A DNA stretch of 64,000 bases from Flexamia atlantica (lineage: Eukaryota; Arthropoda; Insecta; Hemiptera; Cicadellidae): positions 124,529,847-124,593,846 of the forward strand of contig JAQJVK010000001.1 in NCBI GenBank assembly GCA_035578135.1. Reading direction: 5' to 3'. The position numbers and the translations under genes were made by a program. How positions within the stretch are numbered: position 1 is the stretch's first letter; each line of letters begins with the position of its first letter. Under the pieces are notes generated by a model. That model had not been told where the DNA came from. It saw only the letters and a list, made by a program, of their open reading frames with translations, and ran no database searches. This document shows positions 44,700 through 54,657 of the stretch, piece by piece.

Positions 44700-46480
44700 T
44701 TGGAGTAAACAACCTCCACCCACCTCCTCCCTGGCCACTGATAAGGACAGTGAGAGAGGTAGCTGTTACTGTTTAACATCAATGCCCTCTCCAAGCCTCT
44801 ATTGCATATAATAAATATAAGTTTAGTATATGGAATATTTCCTGATTGCTTCAAACTAGCAAAAATTTTTCCTTTGCATAAATCCAACTCATTCACAGAT
44901 AAAAATAACTTCCGCCCAATTTCTCTCTTAAGTGTGTTCTTTAAGGTGCTTGAGAGAATATTAAAAGAACAGTTTGTGGATTATTTGGATCACAGTCAGA
45001 TCTTAGCAGATTGCCAATATGGCTTTAGAGCAGATAAAAACGTATCAGATGTTCTTTTTGATGTAAATAAAGAAATTTTTCATGCCCTGTCCAACAATTT
45101 ACGTTCCATTTTAATTTTCTTAGATCTCAAAAAGGCTTTTCATAGTGTAGACAGACGTAGATTACTCGCGAAACTATCTGCCGCAGGTGTCACTGGAAAT
45201 GCTTTTTCATGGTTCAACAGTTACTTCACTAATAGGCGTCAAACTGTATCTGTATGTGGAATTAACGGCGACGAGCTTCCTGTTGACTATGGGGTGGTTC
45301 AAGGAAGTACCCTTGGCCCAATCTTATTCCTTATCTATATAAATAACATTGCAAAACTTCCAATTTTCGGGAAATTATTTCTTTTTGCAGATGACACTTT
45401 AATTCTTATCAACGACAAATCACGGGAAAGTGTAAGGGAAAAATCTTTATCTGACCTTAAGTTAGTAAAGAAATGGCTTGATCAAAACGTCCTGTCTCTG
45501 AATATTTCTAAAACTAAATTTATGCCTGTGTCTCTTTCACCTCAATCTGACTATAACTTAAATGATTTAATTTTACATAACTGCATCAATCATCAGACCA
45601 GTGATTGTGCTTGTGAGCCAATTGAAAGGGTTTCATCATACAAGTATTTAGGGGTTATTTTTGATTGCAGTTTGAAATGGACAGAGCATGTCAATTTCTT
45701 AAAAACTAAAACTAGAAAATATATTTTTGCATTTAGAAAACTTAGCGATTTTTTAAATGTTACAGAGATAAAATTGGCATACTTTGCTTACGTTCAGTCC
45801 ATTTTCTCATATGGAATATTAGCTTGGGGTGGGGCCTTTAGATCGCATCTTCATAGTCTGACTGTGGTTCAAAAATCAATTATTAAGGCCGGTTTTAAGA
45901 AATGTAAAAGATATCCGTCTGATCTGTTATTTAAAGAAACTAATATTTTTCCTATCCAAAAATTGTTTATTAAAGATTTATTTATTCACGTTTTCAAACA
46001 TTCCAACTCAATTTTTTCTTCCATTTTACATTCACACAATACACGATATGCAAATAAAGTTGGAATTGTCACAATTCAACAGCACAAATCTTTTTAAAAA
46101 ACAAATTGCTTTTATATTACTCATATATTGTACCGCAATTTTTCTTCTCATTTTAATAATATCAGTTTATTTGATTCTCCCTCATGAAATGCATTCAAAA
46201 AAAGGCTCAAGGAGTGGCTATTGGTTATCAGCGATGAGGAGGCCTTGGCGCTCGTCTCGGCTGATTGTGGGCGACCTGCACCACATTGACTGCTTTGTAC
46301 TGACGCCAACAACCATTATCTACACTTACTATTCTGGAAATCTTCCTCTTCCTGCACCGCTCATAACATCTATACTAGAGTATCATCCCCTACAGTACCC
46401 AACATTACATAATTTTCAATACACCATCTTAATTAGCCTAATTTTGAGCTCTTTTTTACCTTTACTTGTAAATTGCTCCA
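44700..46480 (+). pseudogene. Non-LTR retrotransposon RT, inside the hAT
   Basis: Open frame 44802-46097 contains KIFPLHKSNSF, NFRPISLLSVFFKVLERILK, ILIFLDLKKAFHSVD, GVVQGSTLGPILFLIYINNI, catalytic FADDTLIL and RVSSYKYLGVIFDCSLKWTE, the RT and thumb of a Jockey/CR1-group ORF2. A frame change near 46090-46190 leads to the C-terminal AFKKRLKEWLLVISDEEALA. The endonuclease and 5' part are missing. It is related to the copy at 60265-61310 (shared KYLGVIFD..LKW, IIKA). Confidence 0.9.
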
Positions 46481-46494
46481 TTTCTTAATAGTAT

Positions 46495-46625
46495 ATTACG
46501 CAACTAGTGCGGGAAGTAGATGTTTACGTGCGAGCATGATAGTTCACGCGCGACGCTTGCGGAGCGCGGGAATTTCATGCGAGCAACGTAAACACCTTCC
46601 CGGATGAGTTGCGTACGATAGTTTT
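46495..46625. repeat. GC-rich palindrome, about 55-bp arms
   Basis: ACGCAACTAGTGCGGGAAG ... GTTTACGTGCGAGCATGA pairs with TCATGCGAGCAACGTAAAC ... CTTCCCGGATGAGTTGCGT. A large imperfect hairpin around GCGCGACGC at about 46550. Likely a MITE. Confidence 0.7.
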
Positions 46626-47028
46626 CGCGACACTACCAGCAACAAATATACAGGGTAAGTAAAAAAACAACACTTCTATGAAAGTAAAAGATTTAAAAAA
46701 TGTTAAATAAACTGTAGAGTCAAAATACGAACAAAACTATATTTATCTGTGCGGGGGAGATAACAAAAAGCGTTATCTCTGCTGTTCAGCGACTGAGTAA
46801 GCCTTTCTAGGAATACGTCTTATCGTCACACAAACGGCAACAATTGAAAAATTCTGCTCTTTATTACCTTATCGCTATTAACTGTACGTAGTAGCAACCT
46901 GGGAAACCAATTTAGTTACAATTGAGATCTGGTCGTCATAGTTAAATGTGTATGTTGTGTTTATGTATAATAATGTATGTAAATTGTGTGATATACTTTT
47001 TTTCTTGAGTTGGCAACATTGAGCGTTT

Positions 47029-47064
47029 ACCGCACTCGTGCGGTAAATGCTCAATGCAAACTCT
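47029..47064. repeat. Perfect-type hairpin TTTACCGCAC/GTGCGGTAAA
   Basis: Arms TTGAGCGTTTACCGCAC and GTGCGGTAAATGCTCAA with a 2-nt loop and one mismatch. Nearby TTTACCGCACTCC repeats the arm word. Confidence 0.75.
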
Positions 47065-47329
47065 TTACCGCACTCCAGCTGATTTGTTACCTCACTACAG
47101 CTGATATTTGCCGTACTCTTTTGTAAACGGCGACTTCCCACACTGAAACGGAAGCGGAAATCGGCTACTTACTAGTGTAGTGTTGCGAAAAAACTATTTC
47201 TTAATCAACTTAAGTCTACGCACAGACCACCAAAGGTCCATGTAGACTTATTTCCTTTGTTTCTTTTTTTATGACGCAAGGAACATAAATTTTGTATTTT
47301 TACTAAGGTTTTTTTTTTTAGCGAATTTC

Positions 47330-48080
47330 CCCTATAGGGAAGAAGCTGTTACCGTAGAACTCATGGTAAGACCAAGCCCGAGATCATGATAACTTTTCGT
47401 TTTGGGGCCCCCAGAAGCAAAAAACACTATTCGTTCATTTTCATAAATATATATATCTATATATATATATATATATATATGTGTCTTTAAGCACGATAAG
47501 TCGCGTAAAAATGGTCCAATCTTAATGAAATTTGGCATGGATGTGTAAAGTAGTAATTATTCGGACGAGTTCGTAATCCAGCCCATTCCGACTACCGGAG
47601 GGGGGGTAAAGGGGGGTAAACCCCCCAAAAAATGGGTTTTTTGAGTTTTTTACATAGAGAAATAAAAATAATCCGATTTTTGTTGGCACCATTGAATTCA
47701 GCTAAAAAAAACAAACAATTTAGTATTTTGAATCACTGCTCTATGTCCATTGGTTACCGAGATATTGAAAGTGGTAAACACAGTACGTTGTCCCAATGTT
47801 AACCTTATGGGAAATAAGTAAAATTCTATATCTCGCTTATTTCTCAACACATCTTGATAAAACTTGGTAAGTGGCTTCTTCTAGTTCAGATCTACTAAAT
47901 ATTGAATTAAAACTACCCAGTTTTAATATACCCGTAGCAGCAAACCTGCATACTCATTCCCCATGTTATTCTTATGGAGCTTTCAAAAACCTGTAAAATC
48001 TCGCTATGTTGGATTGAAATATGTTGTTTTGTATTGGAAATTCGCTGAGTATGCAGGTCTGCTGCAACGGGGGTATTTTT
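47330..48080. repeat. Repeats R3 and R2 with (AT)n
   Basis: 47330-47480 is R3 (AGCAAAAAACACTATTCGTTC and an (AT)n run, as at 17780-17925). 47540-47790 matches 53600-53800 (TTATTCGGAYGAGTTCG, CACCATTGAATTCAGCT). 47795-48075 is R2. A non-LTR-type tail (GTGATTTGATTTGATT) follows at 48190. Confidence 0.65.
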
Positions 48081-49459
48081 TTTATGTCGGCCTTTAGATG
48101 TGTATTAATTTTAAGTCGTTTCCTTGCTTCCGTTATTGTTAGCAATTAATTTAAATATTTAGAAAATTGTAATTATAATTTTATGTGGAAATAAAAGTGA
48201 TTTGATTTGATTTTATTTTATTTTATTTGACTTTCTTTCTCTATATTCCGTCCTAATTTCTGATCTTTCTTCTTCCTAATTTTCTTAAACTGTACATTAT
48301 TTTCTTCACAAAAGTTTATAAATGCAACCAATTTTAAGATTACAATAAATTCCTGTTGTTATTAAATATTATTTCATTCATAAATTATATTCTGAAATAT
48401 TAAGTTTAGCCATGAATGTTATGCCACAATTGGGACTGCTATTTAATTTGTACTCATCTTTACTTTGTGAACACTAAAAAAATCAATCTTGTGTTTGACT
48501 AAGTATAAAAATTTTATTTTTTTACTAGATATAACTATTTTAAAACCTTTCCATCTACTCCTTTCAACTCTTGAAATTAATGTTGTAGTACCTATATGTA
48601 ACTAGTCTAATTATGTAATTTTAACTATCTATTATTTTGAACTATTTATTATCTTTACTAGTAAAGTATTTTGGAACTGGGGAGTCAAATAATACGTGTA
48701 GATTTTAAATTTGTTATTTTTCTTCATAAATTATTTTTTGAACCAGTTTGATTCACTTTATGTAACATAGTACAAAGTATTGATGAACCTATCAGATTAT
48801 TAACTTGTTTTGGAGAGAAGCTTTCTAGTTTTGAGTTGGCGTTCACTTTAGGTATGCAAACATTACTCTCTTGTATCTTTTCAAAATAAAATCAAGCTTC
48901 ATAATTCCGTAATAATTTGGTGATTGTTAAGAAGCTCGGCTTGAAAATCTCGAGCTCGAAAACTTTTGAAAAAGCTCGGCTCGGCTCGACTTGAGTTCAA
49001 AAATCACTGTTCACACACCCCTATGTAACACCATTTCTTAGTATGCATTTAAGACCCAAGGGGAGCACATGTGTCAAATTTCAGCTCTTTACGTCTTGAA
49101 ATTCAAGGAGATTTGCGGTCCATTAAGAAACCCCTTCTAATTTATACATAGCAGTATATAGATAGATAAGATTTTACTAATATATAATGGCCTGGACCGG
49201 AGGGACCCATGCCCGGACAATGGTACCCAACAGTCCCCTCCTTGTGGCAGCCCTGACACTCAAATTCAAAAATGTTTACAAAAACAATAATTTCTCCATA
49301 TTCTATATATAGCGGGGAACAAGTAAAAGTTGTCCACAAACCTATATAATTCAGAAGTGCATTCCAAGGGGGGGGGGGGTGTAAATTGAAGGGTTTGTCC
49401 AACTTTGTCAACTTCAAGTACACCTAAACCAAAGTCCACTTCCATGATGTTAAAGGTAT

Positions 49460-51990
49460 GTTAAAGGTATTTCTCAGCATTCTGAAAGCTGCATTGACAA
49501 TTTTCTCATTAATTTAAATTTTACCTCTAGTTCAATCGTTGAGCCCTTCATATCGGACCATACTGCACAAACCGTTTCTTTTCAATATTTTTTGGAACAA
49601 CCACACACCAGTAAAACTTATTAAGATCTATGAAACCATCCAACCTGTCCGAACTAAAGATTAGGCTTCGTCTTGAAAATTGGGAGGATATTTACATCTC
49701 CCTTGACCCAAACATCAATTCCAAAGCTTTTATGAATACCATGTCTTATCATTTTGATATCTCATGCCCTACTGTCTTCTCAAATAATAAAGTAAAACCC
49801 AAACCAGGCAACTGCGCTTGGATAAATCAGGACATCATCAACGCAAAGTCCGAGCTCAGAGACTATTATGACGACTGGAAAGTTAGGAAAGATGACCATA
49901 GCAAATCTATTTACAACAGATCAAAAAAGACTTATAGACAAAAGATTAAAGATGCAAAATCTCTTCACTTGCTCAATAGACTATCCAATGCCTCAAACAG
50001 ATCTGCCGAGGCTTGGAAAATTATTAACGAAACCAGAGGAGCGGGTAATAAACCCCATAAAAATATTAACTTGGTTAGTGATGGTAAGCTAATATCCGAT
50101 CCTAAGGAAGTTGGCAATTTATTAAACTCTTTTTTTGCAAATGTAGCTACTTCCATTCACTCTGAAATAGGCACAAAATCAATATCAGGCTTCAAATTAG
50201 CTACAGACAATACTTTTCATAATTTCAATCCATGCAATAAAGCCGAGTTAGTTAAAATAATTGACCGTCTAAAAGCTAGTCATTCCTGCGGTGTTGACGG
50301 CATTTCCATGAAAACCGTTAAGCACTGTAGAGATGAGCTGGCTGAACCCCTCACTTACATTATTAACTGCTCCTTGGCCAGTGGTACTTTTCCTGATATT
50401 TTTAAAATGTCGAAGATCAAACCAATTTTTAAAAAAGGCGACGATCAGGAAAGTTCCAACTACCGTCCAATATCACTCCTTCCTGCAATCTCAAATATCT
50501 ATGAGAAAGTGGTGTACAACCGGCTCAGCACTTTTTTGGAATCAAATTCACTCTTTTTTCAAAGGCAATTCGGTTTCCGGAAGGGACTGTCAACAAAGTC
50601 TGCACTCATTCAATTTGTCACTGACTGTCTGGACACCCTGGATGGTGGGGGCAGCATGGTCGGATGCTTTGCTGATTTATCCAAGGCGTTCGACTGTGTT
50701 GACCCTGCCATCCTGTCCGAAAAAATGGCCTGCCTCGAGGTGTGCGGCACAGCCCTCAAATGGCTGGAGTCGTACATGCTGGGCAGGAAACAAATCACTG
50801 AAATAAACGTTTTTCAAAAATCCGGTGTTAAATCCTCTGTTCTTTCTGATGTGCATGAGGTGAGGAATGGTGTGCCCCAGGGCTCGATTCTGGGGCCCCT
50901 CCTTTTCCTCATGTACATTAATGACATTCAAGACCATTTCTCCACCGAAGATCTGATCATCTATGCCGATGACACCACCCTCCTCTCAAGAAATAAAAAT
51001 CAAACTGCTCTGGAAATTGAATCCTTCATTAAATTAAATGATTTGGCTCAATATTTTTCCGACAACAAACTTTCTCTCAATGCAGAAAAGACCAATTATT
51101 TGTATTTTCAAACTAAACAAAGACAACTCTCTTCTACCACAAAATATCCCCACTTAGCAGTCGGGGATACCGTTCTGACAGGCCTGAGTTCTTCCAAATT
51201 TCTTGGGGTGATTGTGGACGATAGTCTGAGTTGGAATGAACATGTCAAACATCTTTGCACTAAGCTCTCGGCAGGTCTGTTTGTCCTCAGACAAATCTCC
51301 ACTTTTGCAAACTGTTCTCTTTCTAAATTAGTTTATCATAGCCTAATTGAATCTCACATAAATTATTCAATAGTACTCTGGGGAATGTCATCCAAACTTA
51401 ACTTGGATTCAGTTTTTAAAATTCAAAAGAGAGCCATCAGGTATATTCTCAGACTAAAACCTAGAGATCATTGTTCAGACACCTTTAAAGAATTAAGGAT
51501 TATGACTGTTCCATGCCTTTTCATTTTTGAGACTATTATGTATGTTAAGTTATCTAATCAACTTTTTCTTGATCCACCCCATTCATACGAGACTAGATTT
51601 AGAAACAATAGAACTGCTGCAACTCATAATTTGTCACTGTTTGAGAGAAAACCTAGCTTCATTGGATTGAAATTTTTCCAAAACCTGCCAGTAGATATTA
51701 AGTCAATTCAACAAACTAACAAATTCAAACTTGTTCTGAAGCAGTTTTTAATTTCAAACTGTTTTTAGACCATTGAAGATTTTCTATCTGGTTACGTAAC
51801 CTAGTCCTGATCCATTTCATTATGGAACCTAACCTAACCTTAACCTTAACCTTAACCATCCAAAACATTCCAAGAGAAGACATGTAGCCCAAGATTTAAT
51901 AGAATGACGGATTCCATGCCTCAGTGAGGTCAACGGAATGACGACGAAGGTAACAGGTAACAGGTAACAGATACAACATGCAAAGTTAAA
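49460..51990 (+). mobile_element. 5'-truncated Jockey/CR1-type non-LTR element NL4
   Basis: Starts within the endonuclease, has a long intact RT frame, a 3' UTR with ACCTTAACCTTAACC runs and a tail of GGTAACA repeats (51949-51970). Lies in intron 3 of the LRR gene, opposite strand, and appears to be the least decayed non-LTR copy here. Confidence 0.85.
49630..51768 (+). CDS. NL4 ORF2: reverse transcriptase, 712 open codons
   Basis: No internal stop. Order: endonuclease-RT linker (1-150), RT from about 200 (LKASHSCGVDGISMKTVKHC, KPIFKKGDDQESSNYRPISL), FADLSKAFDCVD, NGVPQGSILGPLLFLMYIND, catalytic YADDTTLL, KFLGVIVDDSLSWNEHV, and the C-terminal region ending FKLVLKQFLISNCF. RT carries out target-primed reverse transcription. 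Upstream, another frame (49475-49610) holds the endonuclease end with its SDH motif (SCIDNFLINL, FISDHTAQTVSF), so a frame change separates the two. The start at 49630 is only the first Met; the true ORF2 start is lost. Confidence 0.92.
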   Translation: MKPSNLSELKIRLRLENWEDIYISLDPNINSKAFMNTMSYHFDISCPTVFSNNKVKPKPGNCAWINQDIINAKSELRDYYDDWKVRKDDHSKSIYNRSKKTYRQKIKDAKSLHLLNRLSNASNRSAEAWKIINETRGAGNKPHKNINLVSDGKLISDPKEVGNLLNSFFANVATSIHSEIGTKSISGFKLATDNTFHNFNPCNKAELVKIIDRLKASHSCGVDGISMKTVKHCRDELAEPLTYIINCSLASGTFPDIFKMSKIKPIFKKGDDQESSNYRPISLLPAISNIYEKVVYNRLSTFLESNSLFFQRQFGFRKGLSTKSALIQFVTDCLDTLDGGGSMVGCFADLSKAFDCVDPAILSEKMACLEVCGTALKWLESYMLGRKQITEINVFQKSGVKSSVLSDVHEVRNGVPQGSILGPLLFLMYINDIQDHFSTEDLIIYADDTTLLSRNKNQTALEIESFIKLNDLAQYFSDNKLSLNAEKTNYLYFQTKQRQLSSTTKYPHLAVGDTVLTGLSSSKFLGVIVDDSLSWNEHVKHLCTKLSAGLFVLRQISTFANCSLSKLVYHSLIESHINYSIVLWGMSSKLNLDSVFKIQKRAIRYILRLKPRDHCSDTFKELRIMTVPCLFIFETIMYVKLSNQLFLDPPHSYETRFRNNRTAATHNLSLFERKPSFIGLKFFQNLPVDIKSIQQTNKFKLVLKQFLISNCF

Positions 51991-52132
51991 TATACTAAGG
52001 CATCACTAAGGAAAGTATTATTCAAAAAGCCTCCGATCTCAGGTTGACTCTATCTCTAAAATCAATCTCATTACATTTTCTAAAGAAAAAGAAACATAAT
52101 GTAAAAAAAATCTGTTTAAAAAAATACTGTAC

Positions 52133-52443
52133 CTGTCTTTTTTTGAAGAATGGAACCACAAAAAAGTGGATTTAAAATAATTGTCATTTCCATGTCTATA
52201 GACAGTTTCCAAATTTGGCATTTCAAGAAGAAAACCAGGGAGTGCATCAAGAAAGTTGTGGTCTAGATGCAAGGTTTTGAGATTTTTGCAAAATGTTAAA
52301 GTAAAAGGGATTGAATGGTTTGTAAGAAAATTTTCTGTAAGAATTAGGGTTCTCAATTTGCCAAGTCGTCCAATATCTGGTGGAAGGCGCAGAAGGTTGT
52401 TCTTTCTCAGCGATAAGACACGAACATTGACACATTTGAATAA
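52133..52443 (-). CDS. LRR protein gene, exon 3
   Basis: Acceptor TTTGTTACAG before 52443, donor GACAG/GTACAG at 52133. Encodes residues 101-203 plus two bases of codon 204. Three canonical leucine-rich repeats are read: VRVLSLRKNNLLRLPPDIG, LRTLILTENFLTN and LKTLHLDHNFLDALPGFLLE, then LETVYRHGNDNYFKSTFLWF. The LxxLxLxxNxLxxLP pattern is unmistakable. The downstream intron carries the NL4 and hAT insertions. Confidence 0.9.
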
Positions 52444-52932
52444 CTGTAACAAATAATTATACCTATTATTGTTAGAAAAAGTTTGTTACAATTATAAACT
52501 ACAATTAATAAAAGCTTCAAAAAAAATCAAAATTTCAATAAGGAAAGAAGAATGCTCATTGACTTCATGCCCAAAATACTCTCTTGCCAAATTTTTCCAA
52601 TGGGAATCTAGATTATTTTCTGGCTAAAGCAACTTCCATGATTTAATTATTTGACAGGTACAGTTACATGTGGACTACTTACAAAGGAGTCTTACACAAA
52701 TCTAGTCTTTAATTTCTTACCTCCAAAACTACAAGATCTAAAAAAATTCAATTTTGGTATGTGAGTTCCACTGGAGATCGGCCTATGTTTTTGGAACAGA
52801 CTTCCAGTAATCCTAAAAATGTTATAATCTATTTTTACTTGACATGGCTTTGATTTAGATTTACTGTTTGGCCATCCAAACGTTAAAACCTGTCAAAACT
52901 TACTATATTATACAGTACAGACTAAAACTTAC
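52444..52932 (-). other. Intron 2 of the LRR gene (489 bp)
   Basis: GTAAGT to TTACAG, AT-rich, the only intron without a recognisable transposon. Confidence 0.8.
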
Positions 52933-53115
52933 CTCTCGAGTAAGACCATTACTACCATTATTTTTCTCCGAAAGAACATTGTCTAAATAAATTTCTACAA
53001 TATTACTCTGTAGTACTTGTTGGCTTAATGTCAGAGTTCCAATACTGCGTCCAGTCAAATCCACGTTTTGTTTAAGGTAATCTTCATTCAAACAAATGTC
53101 ATCACCATGCTCATT
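52933..53115 (-). CDS. LRR protein gene, exon 2
   Basis: Acceptor GATTCTAG before 53115; donor CGAGAG/GTAAGT at 52933. 183 nt, 61 codons in phase 0 (residues 40-100): NEHGDDICLNEDYLKQNVDL, TGRSIGTLTLSQQVL and IVEIYLDNVL. It leads in phase into the LRRs of exon 3. The IVEIYLDNVL stretch is probably a degenerate first LRR. Confidence 0.85.
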
Positions 53116-53535
53116 CTAGAATCAATTAGGCCTAAGTTACTTTTACACCGAACAATAATAATTTAAAGTAACAATTCATTTTGACCTTTTTTGGAATTCA
53201 AATTCAAATTTTCCGAAGAAATAGTCCAAAAATGGTTTTCCTATAGACCTTCAAGTGTTTCATATTAAATTAAAGGCCATTCAAATTAGAAAAGAATGAC
53301 ACCACTCCCAAATCTCTGGCTCAATTAGGAGAAGAGAAATTACATTTTTAGTGAATGCCCGCTTTCCAATTTTGGGTAAATTTTGAAAACTTTAAATGGC
53401 CATAACTCAAAAACGGGTGACATAAAAAATTAAAACTTGACACTTTTCTTGATCAACATGAACTTAACCTCTGTGCCAAATTACATCAGAATCTGAGATG
53501 GTCAAGTTGAATGGGGTGTTGATTTGACATGGAAT
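53116..53535. other. Intron 1, no gene seen
   Basis: AT-rich, with words such as CCATAACTCAAAAACGGGTG that look like decayed repeat. Confidence 0.4.
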
Positions 53536-53800
53536 GGCCCCATATTTATGTGTCTGAGAGCACGTTAGCGCTCGCAAAATGGTCCAATTGGAATGATATT
53601 AGGCACAGACGTGTAAAGAGGTTATTATTCGGATGAGTTCGAAAACCAGCCTGAGCGGACCATTGGAAGGGGGAAGGGGAGAACCCCCCAAAAATGTGTT
53701 TTTAAGTATTTTTAATAAAAAATAAAAATCTGATTTTTGTTACCACCATTGAATTCAGCTTGAAAAAACAAACAATTTAGTACTTTAAAAACCTCGCCCT
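53536..53800. repeat. Repeat related to 47480-47790
   Basis: Shares AAATGGTCCAAT, TTATTCGGATGAGTTCG, CCACCATTGAATTCAGCT and AACAAACAATTTAGTA with the copy in the hAT. Confidence 0.65.
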
Positions 53801-53901
53801 ATGTTTCTGAAAGCTTACATTTTTGCTTAAAAAGTCCTGGCACTTTTTGCACGTAACAATGAAAAATGGTCCGGCACTTTTCATACATATGTTTATTGTT
53901 T

Positions 53902-54642
53902 GTTACGGCCAGTGCTTGATTTGTAAAAATTGAGGTACCGGAACTGTAATTGCCAGTTTGTACATGACCCCCCCCCCTTATCATTCTTCCCTTCAACAAA
54001 GTATTATTTGTAATGTGAATAATTAGGTCGATTTAAAAAGCCACATGTTATCCAACTCAAATTTTTGAATGAGTAAATTAAAAACTAACATAGCATTATT
54101 TTACTAAAAAGTAAATTGTCTAAAGAAATTCAAGATTATTTAATGATGCCTTGTGCGAGTATTCGGGTCTTTTTAGCGTTTTCAACATTCGGCTCAGCTC
54201 AATACTACACAAAAGTGCGCTAATTTCAGTAAAAGTCCGGTCGAGTACACGCGATCGTCTCTTCCGAAAAATACTCCGGCCGATTATTCGCGATCGTGTT
54301 TTGCGGCAAATTCTCCGGCCAATCTTACGCGATCGTCTTAGCGTCAAAATTCTCTGGCCGTTCATACGCGATCGTCTTTTGCGGCAAATTCTCCAGCCGA
54401 TTACACGCGATTGTCTCTTATACAACAAATACTCCCCGATTACACACGATCCTCTCTCATGGCAAAAAACCTTCTGCCGATTGTTTTATGTGATTGCATT
54501 TTACGGCAAATTATTCGTCCGATTGCACGCAATCGTTTCTAACTAAAAATACTCCGACCGATTAAGATTTACAAGATCAACTCTTGCGGCAGAAAGAGGT
54601 CCCGGAACGCCGTTCCGCCGCAAATCAAGCACTGGTTACGGC
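53902..54642. mobile_element. hAT MITE, 725 bp, GTTACGGC duplication
   Basis: GTTACGGC at 53902-53909 and 54635-54642 flank an element with ends CAGTGCTTGATTTG and CAAATCAAGCACTG. Sub-terminal GGTACCGGAAC / GGTCCCGGAAC is also inverted-related. 8-bp duplication and CAGTG-type ends indicate hAT. The interior carries a 39-bp minisatellite; no transposase. Confidence 0.9.
54225..54575. repeat. 39-bp minisatellite in the hAT MITE, about 9 copies
   Basis: GCGATCGT or variants start at 54251, 54290, 54329, 54368, 54407 and about 54446, 54490 and 54529, mostly exactly 39 bp apart. Unit contains CTCCGGCCGATTACACGCGA. Because 39 is a multiple of 3, artefactual ORFs with a 13-residue repeat appear on both strands. 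Confidence 0.9.
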
Positions 54643-54657
54643 ACTAAAAGGGGTAAA

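Larger units (their letters stand above)
44126..49031. mobile_element. hAT-like transposon, 4.9 kb, TGTAACAC duplication
   Basis: 8-bp duplications TGTAACAC at 44126-44133 and 49024-49031. Ends TAGGGGTGTGCGAG and TTCACACACCCCTA are inverted. Sub-terminal zones on both sides are rich in GCTCGAC/CGAGC words (GAAAAAGCTCGA). 8-bp duplication and such ends define hAT. No hAT transposase was recognised; the interior holds a non-LTR RT and repeats R2/R3. Confidence 0.85.
43961..49162 (-). mobile_element. Small Helitron-like element split by a hAT
   Basis: Outer parts 43961-44133 and 49024-49162 make a unit of about 310 bp. On the minus strand it starts TCTATATACTGC and ends CAGCTAG before T, with a short GGTGAAACC stem upstream. 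Helitron-type ends are the best reading; an RTE-like origin is possible. Confidence 0.5.

Noticed and set aside
54120..54546. ORFs of 102 and 131 codons on opposite strands with 13-residue repeats rich in Arg
   Set aside because: They are translations of a 39-bp minisatellite whose period is a multiple of three; no start context or conserved domain.
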